A stretch of DNA of 61,775 nucleotides from an uncultured Bacteroidales bacterium (GTDB lineage Bacteria; Bacteroidota; Bacteroidia; Bacteroidales; Paludibacteraceae): positions 1-61,775 of the forward strand of contig CALUOH010000030.1 in assembly GCA_944322025.1 (NCBI GenBank), in the 5' to 3' direction. Positions 16,106-25,239 of the stretch are shown here, piece by piece (the first letter of the stretch is position 1; the number at the start of each line of letters is the position of its first letter). Under the pieces are notes generated by a model. The model saw only the letters and a list, made by a program, of their open reading frames with translations, had not been told where the DNA came from and did no database searches. Position numbers and translations under genes: made by a program.

Positions 16106-17080
16106 ATGATGATGAATAATTCTTATTGTAAGAGTTTATGGTGTTTTTTGCTGGTGATTGTCGTCATCTTGTTCACTGCTTGTTCACAGATAGAACCGGT
16201 AGAGCCTGTCAGTTTTGAACAGGTGGCCTCTATTCCGGTTGGGAGAGCCTCTGCTGTTTCGTTTGCTGTAGGCGGGAATGGCTATGTTTTGGGTGGGCGC
16301 ACTTCTGCTAAAGGAGGATACCTGTCTGATTTTTGGAAGTATGATCCAACGGCTAACGACTGGACCAGATTGCCTGACCCTCCGTTTAAGGCACGGGTTA
16401 ACGCTGTGGCGCAAGTGGTGGACGATAAAGTGTTTGTCGGATTGGGATATAACGGTGGTGGAGTGTATAAGGAAGATTCGTATCAGCGTGATTGGTGGAT
16501 GTATAATTCGCTGAATGGTGTATGGGAGCGCAAGGCGGATTATCCGACATTGAATACGGCGGGGGCATCTGCATTTGTATGCGAGAGTGGAATAGTGGTA
16601 TGTTTCGGCTTCTTTAGTTTCTTTACTAATGAAGCATATCTATATGATATTGATAGAGATGAGTGGATTGATATGGAATGGCCGTATATGTCACCGGCCG
16701 GAGAAACGATTGCAGGTGTTGTAAATGGACGATATTATGCAGGTCTGTGTTCTGATTGGCATGAATATATAGAGAATTCAGGAAAATGGGAGAGACGGGC
16801 ATCATATATGCATAGCGAAGGCAGGCAAATGGCATCGCAGTTGACAGTGGATGGCCATTTTTTTATGATTGGCGGCAGGGAGTGGTATGCGATTAAGGTT
16901 AGTGATGAGATTTGTGAGTATCTGCCGGATGCAGACAAATGGGTGTTGCGGGGGTATCTGCCAAAAAGCGGTGTGGAGAATCTAGTGGCTTTTGAAGTTG
17001 ACGGTGTGGCCTATGTAGGATTGGGTGAAAATGAGGAGGGCGAGGTGCTTGCTGATTTTTATCGAATGATAATACCGTAG
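16106..17080 (+). CDS. Kelch-repeat lipoprotein
   Basis: About 324 residues, with a lipoprotein signal ending in LFTACSQ. Beta-propeller repeats fill the rest (GGRTSAKGGYLSDFWKYDPTANDWTRLPDPP is the clearest blade). Such propellers bind sugars or proteins at the cell surface. Several adjacent ATGs (16106, 16109, 16112) give equivalent signal peptides; starts at 16052 or 16091 would add polar residues before it. The next gene, a Wzi-like barrel, starts 7 nt after the stop, so a surface-glycan role is plausible but inferred. Confidence 0.82.
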   Translation: MMMNNSYCKSLWCFLLVIVVILFTACSQIEPVEPVSFEQVASIPVGRASAVSFAVGGNGYVLGGRTSAKGGYLSDFWKYDPTANDWTRLPDPPFKARVNAVAQVVDDKVFVGLGYNGGGVYKEDSYQRDWWMYNSLNGVWERKADYPTLNTAGASAFVCESGIVVCFGFFSFFTNEAYLYDIDRDEWIDMEWPYMSPAGETIAGVVNGRYYAGLCSDWHEYIENSGKWERRASYMHSEGRQMASQLTVDGHFFMIGGREWYAIKVSDEICEYLPDADKWVLRGYLPKSGVENLVAFEVDGVAYVGLGENEEGEVLADFYRMIIP

Positions 17081-17086
17081 AGTGAC

Positions 17087-18574
17087 ATGAGAGGGTTTGG
17101 ACTTAAACTCTTGTATATTATAACAGTGTGCTGTGTGACTGTATGTACGGTAGATGTATTTGCTGTAAACAATGTCTTGCGAAAGTCGTTGAGTGGCTAT
17201 ACAGACTATACATGGCATACAGGCAGAAATGACTCTATCATGTGGGGGGTAGGTCTGTCTGCTGTGGCTTCATCTGGCAAGTATGCGCCGTTCTGGTTTT
17301 CGAGTAATAAGGACGGAATGGTTTCTGTGTCACCGTTTAGTGGAAATATAGCCCTTTATATAGGCAAAGAGAGGACACAAGGAAACCGATGGATAGATTA
17401 TGATTTCGGAATAGAGCTTCAAGGACAGGCATCTACGCTATCACCAGAGCTGTTAATCCGCCAGCTATATGCATCTGCAAGACTGCTGGTGTTTGATGTG
17501 CGCGTAGGTATAAAGCCGACCATGTTTGGATATTATAATCCTAATGGCAGTCTTAGTTCTGGAGGAATGTTATTCTCTCGTAATAGTCGGCCTATGCCAC
17601 ATGTGTTTGTCGGAATTGAGGATTATGTACCTTTTCCGTTCTTGTTCGGCTATTTGGAAGTAAAAGGGGGAATTACCCACGGATGGTTTGTTGATAATGT
17701 ATATGTGAAGAATGCATATATGCACCACAAGTTTGCTGGAATACGTGTTGGTGGCCGCTTGCCCGTCAATGTTGGCTATGAATTTCATCATGCAGCGCAG
17801 TGGGGTGGTTGGTCTCCGGTATATGGTGAGTTAGGTTCTTCGTTCGGAAATTTTAAGAACATATTTCTTGTGCGTAGTGGAGGAGTGATGGCCAATGACC
17901 AGATAAATGCTGAGGGTAATCACATAGGAAGTCAGGTGCTTACGCTTGATGTTAAATGGGATGATTGGGTCGTGAAAGCGTATTGGGAGATGATTTTTGA
18001 GGACGGGCCGGTACGTATTATGTGGAACGCAATGAATGTGTACGATGGATTGTGGGGTATTTCTGTTAGTCAAAAGCGTTTCCCTTTTATAAGGTCAATT
18101 GTTTATGAGTTCCTTAAAACGACACATCAGTCTGGGCCTTTTCATGACCGGGACGGTATAGTATATGGCGGAAGCGATAACTATTTTAATAATTCTATAT
18201 ACCGTAACGGTTGGAATTATTTCTACCATACGATAGGAACTCCTTTCATCACTTCGCCTGTATATAATGAAGATATTGAGGCTGCTGTTTCAACTCAGAA
18301 TAATCGGGTATTACTACACCATTTTGGAGTTAATGGTGATATATACGGTTATGAATATAGGATTCTGGCATCTTTTGTTAAAAATTACGGGACTTATGCC
18401 TCCCTTCGTTACAGTGACAATATGGCATTGTTGTTTGAGGTAAAAAAACATTTTGAGAGGGCTTGGGGGCTTGATTTCGGTTTAAGTTTAGGCATGGACT
18501 TCGGTTCCCAGTTTGGAAATTCAGTCGGGGTCATGTTTACTGTATCAAAACGTGGGTTAATTTGGAGATACTGA
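17087..18574 (+). CDS. Wzi-like outer-membrane beta-barrel (capsule assembly family)
   Basis: The 495-residue protein has a signal peptide (residues 1-26) and many alternating amphipathic strands ending in an aromatic residue (LIWRY), as in outer-membrane barrels. SGKYAPFWFSSNKDGMVS and the following strands recall the Bacteroidota branch of the Wzi/Cap_assem_WZI family, which attaches or organises surface polysaccharide. It lies between a Kelch lipoprotein and a WaaP-like kinase, whose start overlaps this stop by one base. The family assignment is from memory of sequence style. Confidence 0.75.
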   Translation: MRGFGLKLLYIITVCCVTVCTVDVFAVNNVLRKSLSGYTDYTWHTGRNDSIMWGVGLSAVASSGKYAPFWFSSNKDGMVSVSPFSGNIALYIGKERTQGNRWIDYDFGIELQGQASTLSPELLIRQLYASARLLVFDVRVGIKPTMFGYYNPNGSLSSGGMLFSRNSRPMPHVFVGIEDYVPFPFLFGYLEVKGGITHGWFVDNVYVKNAYMHHKFAGIRVGGRLPVNVGYEFHHAAQWGGWSPVYGELGSSFGNFKNIFLVRSGGVMANDQINAEGNHIGSQVLTLDVKWDDWVVKAYWEMIFEDGPVRIMWNAMNVYDGLWGISVSQKRFPFIRSIVYEFLKTTHQSGPFHDRDGIVYGGSDNYFNNSIYRNGWNYFYHTIGTPFITSPVYNEDIEAAVSTQNNRVLLHHFGVNGDIYGYEYRILASFVKNYGTYASLRYSDNMALLFEVKKHFERAWGLDFGLSLGMDFGSQFGNSVGVMFTVSKRGLIWRY

Positions 18575-19338
18575 TGCATAATAATTTTATGATAGTATGT
18601 GCTGGTGAATATATGAGAGGATTTGTGTCTCATCTTCCAGAAACTTTTGAACATTCGGGTACGGTTATATATGACAAACGTAATCAGATAAAGGTGATTG
18701 AGGCAGATTTTGCAGGAACGCAAAAGTTGCTTAATGTAAAGCGTTATTGTGTGCCTAAATGGTATAATCGTTTGATTTATAGTTTCATTCGTAAACCTAA
18801 GGCGGTTAGGGCATATAATAACGGTATTCGCTTGCGGCAAATGGGAATCGGTACGCCGGAGCCACTTGCGTTCATGATAGAGAAACGATACGGCCTTATC
18901 GGTTACAGTTATCTTATTACGGAACAACTTGCTTTTTCCCGTACATTTTACGAGTTTGGCTGCGGAGGAGTGGAGGGCAGGGAACATATATTGCTTGCTT
19001 TTGCGCGATTTACGGCCATGTTGCATGAGAGAGGTGTATACCATAAAGACTATTCACCGGGTAACATTCTGTTCGATGATAATGATGGTGAGGTTGTATT
19101 TTCGTTGGTTGACATTAATCGTATGCGTTTCGGACGTGTAGGTATGTATGATGGTTGTGCCAGTTTTGCACGTTTGTGGGGTCAACGGCCGTTTTTTGAG
19201 ATAGTTGTAGCAGAATATGCCTCTGTGCGCGGTTTTGATGCTGTGCGTTGCCTCGAAATAGCCTTGCAGTGCCGACGAAAATTCTGGAAAAGATACCAGA
19301 AGCGTCATGATGTCATGTTTGAACTAGGTGAATTGTGA
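18574..19338 (+). CDS. WaaP/Kdo-kinase-like lipopolysaccharide kinase
   Basis: The 254-residue protein kinase-like enzyme has the catalytic loop HKDYSPGNILFDD and the metal-binding LVDINRM (DIN replacing DFG), as in Kdo/WaaP core kinases. It probably phosphorylates a sugar of the lipopolysaccharide core on the cytoplasmic side. I start at ATG 18574, which shares its first base with the stop of the Wzi-like gene. A start at 18562 would lie inside that gene. Two glycosyltransferases follow within 30 nt, so this is a glycan operon. Confidence 0.85.
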   Translation: MHNNFMIVCAGEYMRGFVSHLPETFEHSGTVIYDKRNQIKVIEADFAGTQKLLNVKRYCVPKWYNRLIYSFIRKPKAVRAYNNGIRLRQMGIGTPEPLAFMIEKRYGLIGYSYLITEQLAFSRTFYEFGCGGVEGREHILLAFARFTAMLHERGVYHKDYSPGNILFDDNDGEVVFSLVDINRMRFGRVGMYDGCASFARLWGQRPFFEIVVAEYASVRGFDAVRCLEIALQCRRKFWKRYQKRHDVMFELGEL

Positions 19339-19367
19339 TCTGATTTGACTATAAACATAATACTATT

Positions 19368-20363
19368 ATGAAATATACGGAAACAGTAGATTGTAAACCC
19401 CTGTTGTCTGTTATAGTCCCGGTTTACAATGTAAAGGACTATGTTGAACGTTGTGTGGTTTCCATAATAAACCAGACATATAGAAATCTTGAAATACTGA
19501 TCATTGATGACGGATCGACTGACGGGTCTGGCGTTTTGTGTGATGAGTTGGCAGTCAGGGATAACCGTATACGTGTTTTTCACACAGAGAATGGTGGATT
19601 AAGTGCCGCACGTAATGTTGGTATAGATGCCGCATCGGGTGCGTTAATAGGTTTCGTGGACAGTGATGACTGGATTGAGCCTGATATGTATGAATTCTTG
19701 TATGGGTTAATGTTGGAATATGGGGCGGATATGTCTGTGTGTGGTAATTATTTTGATGGTCCAGGACGTTCTGTTGTTCAGCGTTTCACACCAAAGCCTC
19801 TCGTTCTCTGTCATAAAGAGGCCATGGATTTATTGGGTGAAGATAAGTTGATGAAAAACTATGCGTGGGATAAATTATATCGCAAGGAATTATTTGAGGA
19901 CGGTCTCCGATTCCCAATAGGAGTTTATTTCGAAGATATAGCAGTGATGTATAAGATAATGGATAGGGCTAGTAAAGTGGTGTTATATGGACAACCTAAG
20001 TATCATTACATATATCGTCCAGCTGGCATTTCGAGACAGTTGTACAATGAGAAAAAAGAGTATGACAGTTTTGTTGCTGAACACGCTAAGTTGCTTTTCA
20101 TGATGGAACACGGTTATTATCCTGATGCAAAAAAGCGTCTTATCAAGCGTGCAGTGCATTCAGTAAACCATCTCATGATGACGGACGGTACGGAGCACAG
20201 CATAAATGATATTATAGAGAGAATAAGACCATTCGATAATGTAGGCGCAGGAGTTTTGGGTATAGGGCTCTATACTCGCCGTTATCTCATAACGCATTAT
20301 ACCACAGCTTATAAGAAAGCGTATCGCTTTTTCCGCATGATATTTAAGCACAAGAGAAAATGA
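19368..20363 (+). CDS. Family 2 glycosyltransferase
   Basis: The 331-residue GT-A enzyme has LLSVIVPVYNVKDYVERCVVS at the N terminus, IIDDGSTDGSG, the GGLSAARNVG loop and the metal-binding VDSDDW (about residues 15-105). It transfers an activated sugar to a growing surface glycan at the inner face of the membrane. There is no membrane anchor. The next gene overlaps by four bases. The acceptor and donor sugars cannot be read from the sequence. Confidence 0.9.
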   Translation: MKYTETVDCKPLLSVIVPVYNVKDYVERCVVSIINQTYRNLEILIIDDGSTDGSGVLCDELAVRDNRIRVFHTENGGLSAARNVGIDAASGALIGFVDSDDWIEPDMYEFLYGLMLEYGADMSVCGNYFDGPGRSVVQRFTPKPLVLCHKEAMDLLGEDKLMKNYAWDKLYRKELFEDGLRFPIGVYFEDIAVMYKIMDRASKVVLYGQPKYHYIYRPAGISRQLYNEKKEYDSFVAEHAKLLFMMEHGYYPDAKKRLIKRAVHSVNHLMMTDGTEHSINDIIERIRPFDNVGAGVLGIGLYTRRYLITHYTTAYKKAYRFFRMIFKHKRK

Positions 20364-21373
20364 ACACTCATGAAAAGTCTGCGCCGATGGTTTCTATCAT
20401 TGTGCCTAATTATAATTATGCTCGTTTCCTTGAAGAACGGATGTGGAGCATATTCACACAGACATTTACAGATTATGAGATAATTCTGCTTGATGATGCA
20501 TCGACAGACAATAGCATTGATATGCTACGTAAATATGCAGAGCATCCTGCCGTTTCGCATTTGTATCTCAATGAGATTAATTCTGGTAATCCTTTTGTGC
20601 AGTGGCGCAAGGGTATAGGGTTTGCTCGTGGTAAATATATATGGATAGCGGAGAGTGATGACAGTGCTGATAGCCGTTTTTTGGAGAGGTGCGTGGAACT
20701 TATGGAAAGGCATGAAGAGGCTGTAATCTGTTTTTCAGCTTCAATACTCGTGGATGAATGCTCTAATCCGTATACGGATACTGATGCAGACCATTGGCAT
20801 AGAAGGGGTATTGTGCCAGATACATACTATCTGTATGATGGGAATGAGTTTAATAAGCATTGCCAGATATGGGATAATCATATATATAATGCCAGTGGTG
20901 TGGTTTTTAGAAATAGTGGAGATGTGTGCGAAATTATAGATTTAGTTGTGCGGTATAGGTATGCAGGTGACTGGTTTTTTTGGACTAGAATGGCGATGAC
21001 TGGAGATGTGATAATCCTTAACGAAAGACTGAACAGATTCAGACGGCACAGTATGTGTGTGACCAATGTCGGCAGGAAGAACACGGCATACCTGGAAGAG
21101 GAGGTAGAATATGTCAAAATGATGTTTTCTCTATATGATATAGGGAGATACAGACGTGTAATGCGAGTAGGTAGTCTCATACGCAAGATACGGAGGTATA
21201 AGTTTGATACAGTAAGCCGACAACACCTTATGAATGTGGTAGCTGCGCTATATGGCAGTAATGTGCAGGCTATTTATTGGTTATATTATGCCAACAGGGT
21301 ATTAGCCAAGATTTTTCATATGGTTCACATTGAACAGTGGGATTACATGCATCCAGCTCCTCGCCACTTATGA
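20360..21373 (+). CDS. Family 2 glycosyltransferase
   Basis: The 337-residue enzyme has MVSIIVPNYNYARFLEERM, LLDDASTDNS and the metal-binding AESDDSAD (about residues 9-105), followed by a C-terminal region rich in Tyr and Arg. It overlaps the preceding glycosyltransferase gene by four bases (ATGA). It is the last plus-strand gene of this glycan block; the next gene is on the opposite strand. It probably adds a sugar to the lipopolysaccharide core or a capsule-like glycan. Confidence 0.9.
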   Translation: MNTHEKSAPMVSIIVPNYNYARFLEERMWSIFTQTFTDYEIILLDDASTDNSIDMLRKYAEHPAVSHLYLNEINSGNPFVQWRKGIGFARGKYIWIAESDDSADSRFLERCVELMERHEEAVICFSASILVDECSNPYTDTDADHWHRRGIVPDTYYLYDGNEFNKHCQIWDNHIYNASGVVFRNSGDVCEIIDLVVRYRYAGDWFFWTRMAMTGDVIILNERLNRFRRHSMCVTNVGRKNTAYLEEEVEYVKMMFSLYDIGRYRRVMRVGSLIRKIRRYKFDTVSRQHLMNVVAALYGSNVQAIYWLYYANRVLAKIFHMVHIEQWDYMHPAPRHL

Positions 21374-21409
21374 TTTTGTCCCACTTCTTTTCTTTCCCAT
21401 ATATAATGG

Positions 21410-22645
21410 TCAGTTAGTCCATTTCCCTTGAAGCAATATTATGATTCCTAAGGCGTATGCTATTGATGGAATAGCACTGTAGACATCTACCATAGCTTCT
21501 GCAAACATTATGAGGAAAAAGCAGAAAATAAACGGTTTACGTAGGTTCTCCGCAAAACACAAAGGGAGAATGTATACCGCGAGACTCAGTATTATACCTG
21601 TTATGCCATAATTTATACCTGATTCAAGGAATACATTGTGCGGATGCATGAGATATATGTCAGGATTGACGGGAAATACGTCGTGAAACCAATCGTGCGG
21701 ACAATGTGCGAAATATGATTCTGCAAATATGCGGTGCCCGTCAATGGCACCATATCCCATAGGTCTGTTACAGAACATATTTATTCCCAATTCCCATGTA
21801 CAAAAACGTGGGTCTCCTAAAAGGCCTTCAAATCGTGGATGTTGCAGTAATATTAATATAGATACGATAATCACTATGGGTAGTGATATCCATATTATAC
21901 GGTGATTCCATTTCCAAAGATTGTAAATTATGACACAACCGATAATTATTATAGTGGTGGTAAAACCTGTTCTTCCATCGCTGATGAACAATTGACCTGT
22001 GATAGGTATTGTAAGTATCAGTAGTATTGTCTTTACCTTATAGTTTATTTTTCTTCTCGATAACAGATATATGGCAAATAGAAGTGCAGTGTTGAAGTAC
22101 ATATTGACCACCATGTGACTATTTACATAGGTAATACTTGCAGCTTCTATAAGCTGAAAGCGATTTTCGCTTTGTATGATATTTAGGAATCCTGCTTTTG
22201 ACAGGATATATAGTTCTACCAGATTGGCAGCTATCACTATCGCGAAACCTACATGTATGAGTTTTATTTTGTTATTTAGACCGAATAGTCCTATTATGCC
22301 TATACCAAGAAAGGGCAAGTGGGTTTCTATCTCTTTAATATAAAATCTATGGGTGAAGTCTGGATTGATTGCCAATTGCCATAGTGGAACGATGGCGAAA
22401 AAGGCTATCATTGCAATGTATATCCATTTGTCTTTGCACCATTGGAAACTATGATATTTTTTGTTTAGTATTATGTCTATCGCGGCTGTAATGAAAAATA
22501 TCCAATATCCTATAATAAAAATACCATTGAAACGTATCCATGTTACCATTAGAAAAATGGCGGACAGAGCGTTCAGATTTGCATTGAGAGATGCTATTGT
22601 ATTTATGGATATTGCGCGTATGTTAGGCATGAGTTTGATAGTCAT
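21410..22645 (-). CDS. O-antigen ligase/polymerase-like membrane protein
   Basis: About 411 residues with roughly ten to twelve membrane segments and one long periplasmic loop (about residues 270-345). The loop contains GYGAIDGHR and HPHNVFLESGINYGITG, the signature region of the Wzy_C/WaaL family. Members join O-antigen to lipid A-core or polymerise repeats. I start at ATG 22645, because the alternative at 22663 falls inside a terminator hairpin. It converges on the glycosyltransferase operon and probably acts on the same glycan. Ligase and polymerase cannot be separated by sequence reading. Confidence 0.82.
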   Translation of the reverse strand: MTIKLMPNIRAISINTIASLNANLNALSAIFLMVTWIRFNGIFIIGYWIFFITAAIDIILNKKYHSFQWCKDKWIYIAMIAFFAIVPLWQLAINPDFTHRFYIKEIETHLPFLGIGIIGLFGLNNKIKLIHVGFAIVIAANLVELYILSKAGFLNIIQSENRFQLIEAASITYVNSHMVVNMYFNTALLFAIYLLSRRKINYKVKTILLILTIPITGQLFISDGRTGFTTTIIIIGCVIIYNLWKWNHRIIWISLPIVIIVSILILLQHPRFEGLLGDPRFCTWELGINMFCNRPMGYGAIDGHRIFAESYFAHCPHDWFHDVFPVNPDIYLMHPHNVFLESGINYGITGIILSLAVYILPLCFAENLRKPFIFCFFLIMFAEAMVDVYSAIPSIAYALGIIILLQGKWTN

Positions 22646-22656
22646 ATTATAAAAGT

Positions 22657-22692
22657 AAGACACAACCGGACATCAATATCCGGTAGTGTCTT
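22657..22692 (-). terminator. Terminator of the OmpA-family gene
   Basis: AAGACAC-A-ACCGGA (22657-22670) pairs with TCCGGT-A-GTGTCTT (22679-22692), one A-A mismatch. On the minus strand it follows the OmpA gene by 17 nt and is succeeded by ACTTTTATAA. It lies just upstream of the ligase-like gene. Confidence 0.65.
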
Positions 22693-22708
22693 GTTTATGT
22701 CTCTAATG

Positions 22709-25237
22709 TTATTTAACTGTCGTACTGTCTTGGAGTTCAGGATTAATCACTTTTTCGTATGTGACTTTCTCGTATGAGATTTCAAATTCTACGCGACGGT
22801 TCTTTGCCCTTCCTGCTGCTGTCTTGTTTGATGCTATCGGGTTTGCGTCGCCGTAGCCCTCTGAGGTCATGCGTGTTGCGCTTATACCTTTTGAAATCAT
22901 GTAGGCCATGACTGATGCTGCACGCTTTTTAGACAGTTCGAGGTTCAGCGATGCTTTGCCGGTATTGTCCGTATAGCCTTTTATCGCAAGTCTGTATTCA
23001 GGGTTCAGTTCCATTACGGCGACAATCTGGTCGAGTATGGGATACGATGATTTCTTGATTATGTCACTGCTTGTCTGGAACTCGATGCCTGTCATTGCTT
23101 TTGTGAGCAGACTTTTGACTTCTTTGGTCAGTTCTGGGCAACCAGAATTCGATGCTGGTCCGGCAGTGTCCGGGCAACGGTCAATACTGTCAGGCACATT
23201 GTCTCCATCGGAGTCAATCGGACAACCGAAACTGTCGACTTCGAGGTTAGGGCGTGTGTCGGGACATTTGTCAATATAGTCTGCTACACCGTCATGGTCT
23301 GCGTCTTTTGGACAACCGTTCTCATCTACAGATGAGTAAGCCTCTTCTGGAGTATCAGGACATTTGTCAAGATAATCAGGCACACCATCGCCGTCAGAAT
23401 CAATCGGACAGCCTACTGAATCTACAACGACATTGTTAGGCGTTTCTGGGCAACGGTCTATGTAGTCAGGTACACCGTCGGCATCGGCATCGAGCGGACA
23501 GCCTTTTGAGTCAATTTCTACGTTCTCTGGAGTATTGGGACACATATCGATATAGTCTGCTATACCGTCATGGTCTGTGTCGACAGGACAACCTACAGAG
23601 TCTGTCTCTACGCCAGTTGGAGTGTCTGGACAACGGTCAAAGCAGTCTGGTATTCCATCTTGGTCTTGGTCGAGTGTACATCCATGTTTGTCAACAAGCT
23701 CTTTCTTTTTCAGCCCGGGACATAAGGATTGCAAGTATTTGATATTAGTCTCTTTGCAGCGGTCTTTACGGTTGTATACACCGTCATTATCTTTGTCGCT
23801 TGAAAAGCGGCCGATATTCCAAGACCACCCTGCTTGTATGTTGAACTGCTGAAGTCTGGTTGGCAGAGGTATATTGTTTATGCCGTATTTTGTCGAGTTT
23901 ACATTAGCCCACGTTATTGGCAGGTAGTCTGCTATTATATATGTGTTGAACATGCCAGTCCTTAGGTTCAGACCTATACCGATTGTTCCCCAACGTCCGT
24001 CGACGAAAGAGTAAGAGAGTGAGGTCTTAAACCAGTCTGCTGGGCGGAAGTTTGCGGCGATGGTGACTTCTTCGCTTACGTGCGTGTTATTGAAGCGTGT
24101 GCGGGAAAGTGCACCGAAACTGATTTTGTTACGTAGTATACCATATTCTGCGCCTATGATAAAGTTGGCTCTCAGCATTTGGTTATATGCTTTGCCCTCA
24201 GACATTTTCATGTTGCCGAGTATTTCGTTGCCCAAGTCTGCCAGTTCTCCATTAAGTTCGGCAGATACCGAACCGTCTTCGGACGGGGTGAAATCTATGA
24301 CTTCATCTACTGTGTAAGATCCATCCATAGTGCCGAGTATGGAATTCTTGTTCCAGTGGATAAATCCAAGGTCGGTAATGGCGGCTGATACGGTCAGATG
24401 CTTTATCGGTTTATATGTTACACCGAGATCGATTGCTGCACCCATTCCTGCTGGTAGGTATAGGAGTGACAGCATTGACTCCGGAGAGTCAAATCCAATA
24501 GTAGAGGGGTCAAGGTAGCCGTTGGCATCTGTGCTGAACATTATTGGCAAAGAGGCGTTTATACGTCCTTTGGTCGTGAGTGTCCAGTTGTCGCGTGAAG
24601 CATCCAGTCCCATGTCGTTGATGGATGTTGCCATCGATGCATATCCCATCAAGAATTTGGCCTTACCGCCGACTGTCCACTGGTCATTGATTTTATTCAT
24701 GTATCCAACGGCGACAGACGAGTAGAGCATCATGTCCACTCCGAGTGACCTGAAATTGAAGCTGTTTACGCCGTCAGCATCCGGTGTGCCGTAAAGGACA
24801 AGACGGAAAAGGTCTTTGGGCAAGTATGCGTTGACATCGGCGTGGAGACCTAAATCGAATGTCACATAGTGCTTTTCTTTTACTTGAAACCCGAAAGAGA
24901 GCAGGTTTAGCCCGAACTCTACGCCTGCACTGGTTGTCGGACGTATGGAACGGTAGAAGCGGTCAAGTGCCTCAGGTGAAGAGAGGAACGATTGCGTCTG
25001 TCCGTTCTTATTGTATATCATACTGTTAAGCGTGAATGAGTTGGTCCCGGCTTTCAAATAGAAATTCGGCATCACTACAAAGTCGAAATAGAATTTGCAG
25101 TTAGGCATGAATGCTGGGTTGAGATTGTTACGCTCGGCAATCTCTTCCATGAAATACACAGTGTTTGTATTCTGGGCTTTCAGAGGTATGAATACGGCCG
25201 CTAAAATTAACGTGATAACTATATGTCTGATTTTCAT
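22709..25237 (-). CDS. OmpA-family porin with seven thrombospondin type 3 repeats
   Basis: The 842-residue protein has a signal peptide (residues 1-21) and an N-terminal beta-barrel-like domain (about 25-470, resembling DUF5723). Seven calcium-binding type 3 repeats of the form DxDxDGxxDxxDxC occupy about residues 480-710. A C-terminal OmpA domain (about 725-830) follows, with GYTDN and NRRVEF, the residues that grip diaminopimelate in peptidoglycan. It should span from outer membrane to cell wall. It follows the lipoprotein gene by 2 nt and has its own terminator. The last residues (VINPELQDSTTVK) are a short tail after the domain. Confidence 0.92.
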   Translation of the reverse strand: MKIRHIVITLILAAVFIPLKAQNTNTVYFMEEIAERNNLNPAFMPNCKFYFDFVVMPNFYLKAGTNSFTLNSMIYNKNGQTQSFLSSPEALDRFYRSIRPTTSAGVEFGLNLLSFGFQVKEKHYVTFDLGLHADVNAYLPKDLFRLVLYGTPDADGVNSFNFRSLGVDMMLYSSVAVGYMNKINDQWTVGGKAKFLMGYASMATSINDMGLDASRDNWTLTTKGRINASLPIMFSTDANGYLDPSTIGFDSPESMLSLLYLPAGMGAAIDLGVTYKPIKHLTVSAAITDLGFIHWNKNSILGTMDGSYTVDEVIDFTPSEDGSVSAELNGELADLGNEILGNMKMSEGKAYNQMLRANFIIGAEYGILRNKISFGALSRTRFNNTHVSEEVTIAANFRPADWFKTSLSYSFVDGRWGTIGIGLNLRTGMFNTYIIADYLPITWANVNSTKYGINNIPLPTRLQQFNIQAGWSWNIGRFSSDKDNDGVYNRKDRCKETNIKYLQSLCPGLKKKELVDKHGCTLDQDQDGIPDCFDRCPDTPTGVETDSVGCPVDTDHDGIADYIDMCPNTPENVEIDSKGCPLDADADGVPDYIDRCPETPNNVVVDSVGCPIDSDGDGVPDYLDKCPDTPEEAYSSVDENGCPKDADHDGVADYIDKCPDTRPNLEVDSFGCPIDSDGDNVPDSIDRCPDTAGPASNSGCPELTKEVKSLLTKAMTGIEFQTSSDIIKKSSYPILDQIVAVMELNPEYRLAIKGYTDNTGKASLNLELSKKRAASVMAYMISKGISATRMTSEGYGDANPIASNKTAAGRAKNRRVEFEISYEKVTYEKVINPELQDSTTVK

Positions 25238-25239
25238 AA

